64,000 bases of DNA, from positions 42,017,812-42,081,811 of the forward strand of contig NC_060259.1 in NCBI RefSeq assembly GCF_921293095.1, read 5' to 3'. The position numbers and the translations under genes were made by a program. The notes beneath the pieces were generated by a model. It searched no databases. It saw only the letters and a program-made list of their open reading frames with translations, and was not told where the DNA came from. The stretch comes from Ischnura elegans. Its lineage: Eukaryota > Arthropoda > Insecta > Odonata > Coenagrionidae. Positions 11,012-21,600 of this stretch are shown piece by piece (positions within the stretch are counted from its first letter, which is position 1; every line of letters begins with the position of its first letter).

Positions 11012-13295
11012 TTAACACATTCCGTGCTGACCGTTTTTTGAAGAAAATGCCCTGTGGCTGACTTTTTGGCAAAAATTTGTATTTTTTTATTATTATTTTA
11101 ACGACGTGATCTTATGATTTGTGATGCCTGGTACATGTTTTCACACTTTTTTTTTCCAAAAATAACCCTTTATTTGTTAAAAATTTGAAATTAAAATTTT
11201 CTAAGTATCCTGTCAAACTTGTGATACCTTCCTGCAACACACCTACATGTTTCCCATTTTGCTTTGCTCTTTGTCAGTACCGTAGCGAAAACCCGTTCAG
11301 ACTATCACTTTCTGGAAAAAACTAATGGAAATAGTAATGCAGCTAACATTATTTTTTTAATCTGGAAATGATACATTTAAATACGATTTTAAATGCTTTA
11401 ATGCACTAAAGAAAATATTGCGAGTATTACCAATATTTCCAGCAAAAGTGTTGCCTATGATGGAAAAATTATACTGAACGATATGATATCCTCTGGATAA
11501 GATTTCATAATGATATACATTGGTTTTTAAATGAAAAGGAAAATTTGTATAAACGAAGAATTCTTGCAATGAAACATATTGTTTTACAAATCAGAAATTG
11601 ACCAGCATAATTAGAATAATTTTTCAGTTACTAAATACTATGCATAAAATAATATAATTTTTTAAAATAAACATTGAAATAGAAAATGTCAAAATGATCC
11701 TCCATCATTTGTTTACCATCTTCTCCGAATGCCCTTTTCCAGACACTTCTGAGTTGGAGGACCTGCAGCGCCAAACCCTTTGCTTCCGTCAACATATACA
11801 ACTTTATTGCGTACCTGTAGCGCTTTCCCCTCATATATTCACTACATCCCAGCATAGCTCTCCATGGAACCATAGACTCTTCCAAACTTAGGTCACGTGA
11901 GCGGGTCACTACTTTGTCCATTGTTTCCTTGAATGCGTCTATATGGGGCTAATTTTGAATAATCAGTCGGTTAGAGGAGTGTTAGTGTCAGAGAACGTAG
12001 ATAGGTTCTCGTTGATTTGAAGGGCTTGCAGAATTGACATGAATTGATCAAGCGACTTCTCTCTCCTGAAGCAATGCAAGTCATATAAAGATTGAGATTT
12101 TCAATTATTGGAGATACGGGAAATTTGATAATTCTTGTATGAAAAATAAGGCCAAAAAGTGGGGAAATTCTTCTATGGTTAAATATTTCCATCTAGTAAA
12201 TTTCCTTCAGGACACGCATTGCCCATTTTATATCCTCGGATGTATATATCCTCGGGCCGGATCAGTTTCTCCGAGTTCGGCGGCATGTGACTGGGTTAGT
12301 GGAAATTGTTCTCTTAGGCATTTTTTTGTTGGGGAGGATGCCAAATAAAATGCTTGTAAGTATTTAGAATATTATGGAAAAAATCAAGTAATGAGTCTCT
12401 AATTCAAATGCTAGTGAAGATAAGGAAGGGGAAGTCTGGATATTGTGCATGGAATGTAAATAGTAAAAATAAATTGCAATGTGGAACCAGGACTTCACTG
12501 AAGTTATTGTAAAATTTATGCAAATATGGTTATTATTTCAAGCGTAGCAGCAAATAAACATAGGGATAACAACAAATTTTGCCATGATGAAATCATAGCA
12601 AATAAAATTCACTCGGAAACTTTAAAGGTATAAAAACGGAAGCATTTATTATTAATCGTAAGGATTAAAATCCTATATACATACCTGGATTATGTCCGAA
12701 ATTAGGCAACCAGCTAAGCAATTTACCATGATAGCGTTAATTGATGCTAAAAATAAAAATAACAACAAGGGAAAAATATTTGTATTCTTTCTTGTAAAAA
12801 CCAATTAAATAAACACAAATTAATCATTGCGTGAAAAGTCATAGAGACAGATAAAATACCTTGTAATAAAGTATCTTACCTATCCTCGTCAACTGCAAAA
12901 GGATCTTTTTTTTTTAATTCGCTTTGGATATTTGTAAAAGTTTTTTTTATGGTATCAGAACAATTGTGAGAATATGTTACTGTTTTATGCATCATAAAAT
13001 GACAGTAATAATGAAATAGATTGTAATAACCAACCCCCAAAGACGTCCTTGCAGAGCAAAACCGGGTAAAATAGAAAAACACAGAAAAAATCGAAAAAAA
13101 ATTTTTTCGGAGCTTTCCGCACGGCAAACAGGCGAAGAGTGGTGACTGACCCTCTCCCATACCCTAACACTGGTAGCTGGCGCTCAGGGCGGAATATAAC
13201 GCAAAAGGGAGTCATGACGTAGTGTCTACGTCATCAGCCACTCGGTAGTGGCTGCCATGACGTAGACGCTACGTTATGAGCACGGAACGTGTTAA
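11012..13295 (-). mobile_element. piggyBac-like DNA transposon, decayed, inserted in the LINE
   Basis: TTAA duplications flank it (11012-11015 and 13292-13295). The ends are CACATTCCGTGCT and AGCACGGAACGTG, inverted with one mismatch. On the minus strand, 11921-11631 encodes LSLEESMVPWRAMLG followed by YMRGKRYRYAIKLYML, the block around the second catalytic acidic residue of piggyBac (DDE_Tnp_1_7) transposases. 12192-11971 and 11569-11357 are weaker flanking parts. The aspartate expected before ESMVP is glutamate here, and stops and shifts abound. Near the right end, 13207-13276 forms an imperfect palindrome rich in TGACGTA. Confidence 0.88.
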
Positions 13296-14300
13296 ATTAA
13301 ATAAATGGCTTTATTGATGTAAATGTTGAAAATTACAGGTGAAAAAACACAGCCTTGCCTCACTCTTATTCCTATTTCTTTATAGCTGGGTTCTGATTTT
13401 ATAATCACTTCCCGCTTTTCGTATAAACTGGGAATGATTCTCCTGTCACAGTAAAGAAATCTAATTTCTTTCAGGATTCCAAGCATTGTGTTCCAATCTA
13501 CATTGTCAAATGCCTTCTAAAGTCCACAAATGCAATGAATGTTGGCTTGCTCTTTTCAATTTTCTTCTCTATGAGCACCTCCAGGGCAATATTGCTTCCC
13601 TCGTACCTCTGCTTTTTTCTGAATCCAAATTGGTCCTCATCCAGGTACCCTTCTGATCTTTGTTCTATTCTTCTATAGATGATCCTTGTCAGTATCTTTG
13701 ATGCATATGTTATCAGACTTATGATCTTTATAGCTCTCCGCTCTTTATCCCTTGGGAATTGGTATTGTTTTGTTCCTCTCAAAGACCTTCGGTATCTTGC
13801 CTGTTGCATACATTTCACTTATGATTGTGGACAGTTGGTTGAAAACTTTTCTCCTCCATTTTAAATAAGCTTCGCTGCAAAATACTCAATTATATCCACA
13901 GCTCTGTTACTGCCGCATCAAGTTCTGCTAAAAAAATTGGGGCATCCACGTCATCTCTATCCACTTCCCTTTAATTTTTGATAGCTTTCACTCTTATGCT
14001 GTTTCCTTTCTACAACTATTCGAGATATTCTTTCCTTCTCCATCATTAGGTCTTATTTTTGTCCCCTAGGGTACTACATCTAGCACTTTTCCTTGAAATC
14101 ATTCCTCAATCCTATCGGTGGTCTCCATTCGTGGTATTCCCGGATGAAATATTACGTGGATCGTCACATAAAATAAGTCGGGGCTGACTGTTGGGAAGGG
14201 TGACTTATCAGGTGAGTTAATTTTATTTTGGGAGATCCTTGATGGAACAGTAACCTCTGTGAATTAAGCGATCCCGTGTTGACAGACAATGATTTGGCAT

Positions 14301-14561
14301 CAGTGGCGCCGACTCCATGGGGCCTGAGGGGGCCCGAGCCCCCTCAAAAATTCTTTATGGTTGTGAAGAAAAAATGTGTCAGGCTTGCCGATTTTCCCCA
14401 TAGTGTCCAGATATCGAGATTCGAGTTATCAGGTTTCTAATGTTGATCTCATGACTCTTCTAAAATGCTTAAAAAACTTAAAACTCACTGCTTATAAAAT
14501 TTCCCAGGGCAAGATCCCCGGTTTGGGCCCCCCCAATATTTTTTGCAAGTTGGCGTCCCTG
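14301..14561 (+). mobile_element. 261-bp hAT MITE nested in the LINE
   Basis: It begins CAGTGGCGCCGACT and ends AGTTGGCGTCCCTG, with 8-bp flanks tttggcat (14293-14300) and ttcggcat (14562-14569), 7 of 8 identical. It is the same family as 2388-2647, in the opposite orientation. Confidence 0.85.
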
Positions 14562-16338
14562 TTCGGCATATGGCAGGGGTAAAGTTGGGATATGCAGGGT
14601 GTAATTCTCGCAATACCATGAGCACTTACAGAAAAGAAATTCATTCATTCAACAAAATTTCACTGTCTATTCTGAAATCCAGTCATGAAAAAGTACAAAG
14701 TCATAGCAAGATTAAACCCTGATGAATAATGATTGGAAGTTTTGAGGTGTTAGTAACGATGAGAATGAATTGAGATAAACAATTTAAATATCAATAAATT
14801 GCAATTATTAACAATAACATCAAAGTAACACTTCTCAATCAATTTTATTGTGAAGCGGTATTCATTTTAGATATATGATCATAATTTACAACAATTAAAG
14901 AAGATCCTTGTCTTCTTTGGGATCTATGGAAGGTAGAGAAGTCCTTCCCATTATGCAGAAAACCTTTTTTATTCTTCACGATTGTCACACTACACCAGCG
15001 AGAGTAAGTAATGGGAGCGAATTACTGACGATGTCAAGAGGATCATTAATGCCGCTCGAACAAAAGAAGTCTGACGTGAATGGGGAATATGCTCAGACTC
15101 TTAACTGAAGGGTCATTACACAGGGGCAGGATTTACCTAACTAAACCTGGTGGTCCCGTGTAGATTCTGTTCCACATGCTGAGGGGATTTGGGCTAGTTG
15201 CAGGCTCTCCTCTTGTTTTGGCTCCCTCCACGCTTTGGGGACGCAGATCCGTTGCCTGGCTGCTACTTCAATTTTCCCCTAGTACCACTTTTTATTGGAA
15301 ACAGGAGCCCTGAGTCCGGCAACCTCCTTCTCGATCCACTTTCTCCTGCTCTTGTCTCTCAGTGATATGCACTTTGCTGTAGCGTTCTATTATGCTGCTT
15401 CCCAAATTTTGTTTTTCAAAAAATAATCCCTACCTCTGGTTCCGTCACATGTCTTATATACCCGTCCGTGATAACTACCCCTCTTTCGTGGATGGGTATG
15501 GAGAAAAAAAAGGAGGGGGAGAACACTCAATGCCTGTGAGCAGACCTATTCCTTTTACTTTCTTCTTTCCTGAATGAGATTTTAGGCTTTTTGAGTGATC
15601 CATGATTTTTTCTACCAAGAAGTTATTAAGTTGCTGCCTGTAGTCCACTTTAATGTTTTTCCAGCTCTCTTCCACTGAATTGTTGCTCACATCCTCTCCT
15701 ATTTTGTTTTCCACAGCTTCTTTAAATGCCAGCTGATGCTTATTGTCCTTCAATTTTTCAACCAGCGAAATTTTTTCATTGCTTTCTTCAATTTTTCGCA
15801 TTCTAGGTGGTATTTCATCACAGCTAACGTAAGTTATGGTCTCTGTCGACATCTGCCCCAGGGTAGTTTTGCAGTTCTTCACCTGGTTCCTGAATCTTTG
15901 TTTCACAAGAATACAGTCAAATTGGAATTTTCATAAATATCCTGGCATTTTCCCTGTATATTCACATGGGATTTTTTAATAATAATACAAGAATTTATTA
16001 GTTGATCCTGACTAAATTTCTTTTGAAAAACAATCTAATTAGATGTAAACTAACATCTGGCACAGGTCAAAAAGAAGCATCTACAAGGAAGACTGACTAC
16101 ATAAAATGCACTCAAGCAGCTATGGAAAAATCTAAGCATGGTTCAGCAAGAAAAATTTTGAAAAAAAAAAAATATTAGCAGGCCATATACCTTGGTAGGA
16201 AATTCCCTGTAAAGCCCCAGTGTGACATGATGATACCCCAATGAGGGATTATTCCTGAACTTAGGCTTCTGATTATCTCTATTACCTCAGGCTCAAGTTT
16301 GTGGAAGGTCATTTTAACGTTGATGAAATAAAAAATTT

Positions 16339-16468
16339 TGTTGTATACCACCAATTTCTTTTAAGGTATAACTAGTTTGGATGAAGTGCCCTCATTATTA
16401 GGTACCTGATGATGAGGCGGCTGCATTGAGACTAGTTGTACCTTAAAATAAATTGGTGGAATACAATT
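16339..16468 (+). ncRNA. Hammerhead-ribozyme-like core inside an inverted repeat
   Basis: Arms of about 38 bp (16341-16380 and 16431-16466) pair with few mismatches. In and beside the right arm lies a near-canonical hammerhead: stem I AGGTAC (16400-16405), CTGATGA (16406-16412), a stem II region, GAGAC (16428-16432, one change from GAAAC), TAGTT ending in a cleavable GUU, then GTACCT (16438-16443) closing stem I perfectly. This is the layout known from Penelope-like element ends and related retroelements. The A-to-G change in the GAAA box predicts weak or no activity. Confidence 0.6.
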
Positions 16469-16690
16469 GTGAAAAGTTCGAATGAAAAAGCCTTACATAG
16501 CCTAACATAAATGAAAGCCTAATCATAATCAACATGTTTTTTAGATTTGCGATTCATTTTCCAGCATAGCAAACCATTCATCGTTGCATAAGCCACATCA
16601 CCAATCCCAAATCATCAAATGCAAAAGGAAGGGAATAACCCCATATAAACTAACAAAATGTGCAGCGAAACGTAGTTCATGATAGGGGTA

Positions 16691-16800
16691 AAAAGCTTGG
16701 CTAGGGAGTGCAGTAGCCTAGTGGGTAGAATGCTTGACTACTGGTCAAGGGGTCCCAAGAACAAATTCCACACGAAGCCTTTGGACGTCCAAAATATGCA
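16691..16800 (+). repeat. Possible degenerate tRNA-derived SINE
   Basis: agcctagtgggtagaatg resembles a pol III A box, and the later caaattccac is a poor B box. Support is weak. Confidence 0.3.
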
Positions 16801-17683
16801 ATAACGATGAGCAATATGCACATAAATTGGTTGCAGTTTTCAATGAATGAAAATACAATATCATCCACCACAACATTTAAAATCAATTATGCTCATTATC
16901 ATTGAATAACTATGCAGCTTTTGATAGCTAACTGAATCCAGTTTATGTTATAAAATTATGAAGTTATCTCGTGGAGTAAACAGAGGATGTTATTCCGAAG
17001 AGGGAAAGTCCACACAGCCTACACATATGACTAGATACACTCTGCAATGAGCAGCCATTTGGCCCAACTTGCACAGCCACTTCCACTGAGGTGAGGATAT
17101 TAATTTGGAAAGAACTTGAATGTGCCAATGTTCAAAGCATAGGGCCAAGTGGCTCAAATCAAAATGATTCCCAGCTTCCAGTATGGGCAACCTGTGACCA
17201 GTATTCTGGGGGAAAAAAATCAGGGGCATCAATAAGAAGGGTGTAAGGGGGCCTGGTCCCACAAAAGGAAGAAAATAGAGAAAAATAATGTAGTCTAAAT
17301 TTGCTTAATGAAATTTGCACAAGGGCATGGCCTTGGCATGCAGGAATACCTGTCATATATATTACTAGCAAAACGCACTCATTGAATTTCAACGGAAGTG
17401 TAAGGTATGGCTTTACATTTGCTTAAGCAGTGGTTTACTGTTCCTGGTATGCTTAGGTAAAAGTATTTTCACTTTTGCACATGCTGTGAATGCATGTTTA
17501 CGCCTTGTTGCTACATTTAATTTCTAATGATGAACTGGAAGAAAATTTGCTAAATTTAGATCTAAAAATGCAATTAGAATAAAACGAAGTGCATATACAT
17601 ATTGAAAAAAACTGAGCAAACAGTTTTAAAAAAATTTAGTGAAGAGTTCTCGGGATCGCCACTGTGTCAGGAACTCCATAGCT

Positions 17684-17724
17684 GCCGACGTTTCAATGTC
17701 CGACTCAGTCATCGTCCTCAGGGC
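17684..17724 (-). ncRNA. Hammerhead-like core in the left Penelope pLTR
   Basis: On the minus strand: GCC, then CTGAGGA (fits CUGANGA), a stem II of imperfect 7 bp, GAAAC, GTC and GGC. GCC/GGC can form stem I, and GUC is the usual cleavage triplet. The strand matches the endonuclease ORF. Confidence 0.6.
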
Positions 17725-17776
17725 TGTGAGTGTCGCGTGAGAATTTTGACTTGCTTATATACAGTCACTCTGGTGG

Positions 17777-18466
17777 TCAGGTGACTACTGATTGGCTGTC
17801 GTCAGCGGCATGCTCTGATTGGCTGGCGTGATGGTTTTGCCAAGCCTTTTGGATAGTCTTGAGCACAGGCTTCCAAGTGCTGATCAATGCATATCCAGAA
17901 TCTCTGTTGACTGTTTTCTTGGCCAGTCTAATTTCAACAGACTCTTGGATGAGTCGATCCCAAAAGCCATTGGATCGGCAGAGCATCTCGGTGTCGTCAA
18001 ACTTAACTGTATTTTTGCATTCCATCCAATGCTCTGCGATGGCTGACTTTTTGGGCTGTCCTCTGCACAGGTGGCGCTTATGTTCTTTGAGCCACGTAAC
18101 TATAGTGTGGCACGTCTCACCAACGTATATCTTCCCGCACCCACATGGCACTTGGTAAACGCCAGGTGTCTTCAATCCCACCGGATCTTTTACTTTGACG
18201 AGCATGTCCCGGATCTTTTTCGGTGGTTTGTGGATGACCTGTACGTGGAATCTCTTCAGAATTCTCGCCACTTTCCCCGACACTGAAGAGATAGAGGTAG
18301 ACACGCCTTCGCGGCTGGTTCGTCTCTTTCTCCATCTTCTCTCCTTGAGTTGGTCTTGGATAAGGACCTTTTTCCAATCAAAGCATGCAGCTGACGACAG
18401 CCAATCAGCAGTCACCTGGCCACCAGAATGACTGTATATAAGCAAGTCAAAATTCTCACTCGACAC
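17777..18466 (-). CDS. Penelope-like GIY-YIG endonuclease fragment (RT missing)
   Basis: An uninterrupted 229-codon minus-strand frame. Its middle reads GVYQVPCGCGKIYVGET, the GIY-YIG core (here GVY...IYVG), then TWLKEHKRH and SAIAEHWMECKNTVKF, which matches the Penelope-type endonuclease that nicks target DNA for retrotransposition. Upstream, KPPKKIRDMLVKVKDPV is the usual linker after the RT. Both ends of the frame run into the flanking inverted repeats, so the first about 30 and last about 20 residues are probably chance translation of the pLTR. The arginine usual in the helix (TWLKEHKRH, commonly R.KEH) is changed. Confidence 0.8.
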   Translation of the reverse strand: MSSENFDLLIYSHSGGQVTADWLSSAACFDWKKVLIQDQLKERRWRKRRTSREGVSTSISSVSGKVARILKRFHVQVIHKPPKKIRDMLVKVKDPVGLKTPGVYQVPCGCGKIYVGETCHTIVTWLKEHKRHLCRGQPKKSAIAEHWMECKNTVKFDDTEMLCRSNGFWDRLIQESVEIRLAKKTVNRDSGYALISTWKPVLKTIQKAWQNHHASQSEHAADDSQSVVT

Positions 18467-18471
18467 ACACA

Positions 18472-18515
18472 GCCCCGAGGACGATGACTGAGTCAGACAC
18501 CGAAACGTCAGCAGC
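18472..18515 (+). ncRNA. Degenerate hammerhead-like core in the right, inverted Penelope pLTR
   Basis: The same layout as the left repeat but on the plus strand, with CCGAGGA in place of CUGANGA and more stem II mismatches, followed by GAAACGTC. Confidence 0.4.
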
Positions 18516-18605
18516 TATGGAGTTCCTGACCCGGTGGCGATCCCAAGAACTCTTCACCAAGTCCATTTGCCGGGAAAGCACGAAATCTTTCTTCAGTTTT
18601 TAAAA

Positions 18606-21600
18606 AATTTCTTCTTTCGAGTTATCATACAAACTTTCCTACAATATCTTGAGTTAACATATAAAAACAGAATTAACTTATGTAAATGAAAGAAAAAAGG
18701 TAAGCTTGGAACTCAATGCTGTTCATATGGGAGTAAAACAGTTAATATTATTGGGGTGTTAACAACCACAAAAACTGTTTCTTGCTTGCTAAATTCTTTT
18801 CTTAGTAAGCCTATACATGAAATAAGGAATACATACTGAAAATTTTATCCCTCTATCTTCAGTAGTATGAGCTGTGCACTGATGCAGGAGTGAATCAGTC
18901 AGGATATGCTACTTTCCATAAGAGATTGTTGTATAAATTATAATGCGGTAAAGCCCAGTTAAAATTTTGTGGCACCTGCACAAAAACCTGTTTAGGGACT
19001 AGGCCAGTCCATTTTGATGAATTGCAGGGATGAAGAGGTGTGGGTGAAGGTGACTATTTTCCTACGGGACTCCATCGAGAATGCTTGCACTCGGTGCCAA
19101 CCACCCAGCACTTACAGTAAGATAAACAGCTTGAAATTACTCATATTGGGTTGGCCACCATAGTGACCCTAATTTCCATCATTTTTTGCTGTTATTTCCT
19201 CATGAAAGTACCAAAAAACTCTTCCTTATTACCTGAAAATACAAAGTTTAACATTAAGTATTGTAACGTCTGATTTTTAAAAGTTGTTATTTTGGTTGTG
19301 AAGGGTTTGTTTGGAGAGGGGGGATTGTTGAGTGAGATGTAAAAAGGAGAGGTTTTGTGGAGGATTTTGGAGATAATAGAAGGAAATAAAAAGGGTTCTG
19401 AAAATTAATAGTCTTACGTTACAGTATGAATGAATAGACCATTTTTTTACATGGCCACATGTAATGCAGCATATTCACCACTACAGGTCCAAACCACTGT
19501 TATTATATGATAGCAGCAATGCAAGCATCCTCAATTCACCTACTGTGCTCGCAAGCATAGAAGGTGGAAATTTGAGGGAGTGCACCCATTGCTCAGCTGT
19601 GGACTTATAAGTAAATGGCTAAGTCACATTTTGCTACATTTACTTCGAACTGATTTTTCATGCTGAGGGCTCCAAAGCATTGACAACCTATATTTTACAT
19701 TAGGAGGACGTCTTGAAGAATGTTGGAGATTGTTTGTCAGTGATGTGAATATTTCTAGCTTCATGTACATTCCTCTCATGAAGATGTCGTATTTTTCATA
19801 CTTAGGAGTGCACAGTGATGTAAGTCATGAAATAATGAATGTAACTTACAATCAATCATATTACTCAAACATATGCAATTTTCACTCAAACTCAAAGAAA
19901 TCTGAAATATTTGGTGATTAAGGCCACGAAGTATGGAAAGTTACTCTATTAATGGATGACGTTTGAGTGACAATTCCAATTTTAGGGTCTAAATATTGAT
20001 CTAAATTGATTCAGATTTGCCATTATCTCTGCAAACAAATAACTGGGATCTTCAGGCGAAGAAAAAGTGAGTAGCATTTGACTACAGAGCAGTGAGAGAA
20101 TGTGAGTCAAATGACCAATACCTGTCCATCCAGGCGAAGCAACCATTTTAAAAATTCCTACACGCAATGACAGAAGTTTCTCTACATACATTTATGATAT
20201 GAGTAAAAATAATCACAAATTTTGAGAAGGATAAAAAATGAGCAGTTAAATTTTATTTTGAATATGACACATGGGTAAAAGTGAACCACGTGTCATGTCC
20301 GTCCAGCAATATATTTGCCCGTCTCCGTTCACCAAGGAGTAGTTTCCTTTAAGTCACTTCTTTCTCATTTGATAGGATGTAATAACCACACCACTCAAAT
20401 ATGATGGTCCAGGAAGTTATGAAAAAATTCTATGGCATTACTGCCTTCTTGAAGAATTGAGTTTGAAATGGAATATGGGGCATGACCTAGTGTATTCACA
20501 AAGAAAAGGGAATATGTATTACTACTATCTATTATATGAATGAATGAGTTTGTTCTGAAAGCATAGAAGTCAATTCACTAGGACTCAATCACTGAATTGA
20601 CAATGGATCAAGAGATTCTTTTGAAATTCTCATACCTATCTCTTCCATATTGGCAAAAAATATTGGAGGGAAAGATCACTTCTTTGTCTTGATGGGTAGC
20701 AGAGTAATGGGAGTAATATTTCCTTCAATCAGGTAATCTTCCAGACTAAGTGGTTTAGTACTCACCATTCTTTGTTAGTAGCTGAAAAGTTCAACGAGTG
20801 AAAATTCTTGCTTCCACAGATGATTGTAATAGGCACACTGGCCTAAATTGCAAGGAAAATCTGACATGGATCAAGAAATGTTCTGCAACCTAATAAGCTT
20901 CATTTCAAGGGAAAAGCCTTGAGTGAATTTATTGTTTTATCAAACTTTGAGATTCTTTACAGAGATTAATAAAACATTTAAGTGAATTTTGGTAATCCAA
21001 TTTACAAATTCCAAATTTTTCAAGGTAATTTTTATGAGATTTAAGCATACGTACTGGCCAAAAATAAATACAATCCCATATGTGACAAAAGCTTTCTCCT
21101 TCAATAAACAAATAATACATTACAATAAAGGCTCAAAGTGGACTGGTAAAGCTAAAGTAGTATTCAATAAAACAATGGATTCTCTAATTAACTACGCCAC
21201 CCCGGTACAGAACAAAAACATTAAAATTTCATCTCATCAAGTATAACAACTTTGATAACAGTAAAATAAAACTAGACATTTCCAACAAATATATAATGAT
21301 ATGAATTCATAATCATATTTTACTTCCAAGGGATTAATGAACAAATAACATAAGACTTCTAAGCAATGGACAGCTAGAGTAAAAAGTAACAATCTTTAAG
21401 GTACATTTACGAAAGACATTTATAGCAGTCAACTTCATTAAAATCTATGCATTAAGCTGCACATTTTGACATAATTCATAACAATTGTCAAAATACAGTG
21501 AACAACCACAACATGGACCACCGACTCCAATGATGAGTCAAGAGAGGATATATTCAGAGAAATAAAAATATGTATTACCAAGACCTGTGTTGAGTATGTG

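Larger units (their letters stand above)
10600..15906 (-). pseudogene. LINE (non-LTR retrotransposon) relic, split by two later insertions
   Basis: On the minus strand, pieces run in the expected order. A pre-RT linker (15906-15475) comes first, then RT fingers/palm at 13818-13498 (TISEMYATGKIPK region, then LDEDQFGFRKKQ and FIAFVDF). RT palm continuation follows at 13486-13292 (GIRVRQGCVFSPVIFNIYIN). A C-terminal part at 11011-10640 matches the LINE at 38919-39882. Frameshifts, for example after FVDF, make it dead. It is interrupted by a hAT MITE (14301-14561) and a piggyBac element (11012-13295). Only the RT is clear; clade is uncertain, with an RTE-like endonuclease-RT the best guess. Confidence 0.8.
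17602..18605 (-). mobile_element. Penelope-like element remnant flanked by inverted pseudo-LTRs
   Basis: Two segments, about 17602-17820 and 18390-18605, are inverted copies of each other; they share a gaactccatagctgc...cgtttc...gactcagtcatcgtcctc core. Between them lies only the GIY-YIG end of the element. Penelope-like elements carry terminal repeats (pLTRs) that often occur in unusual orientations after 5' truncation or inversion. The reverse transcriptase domain is absent. Confidence 0.82.
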
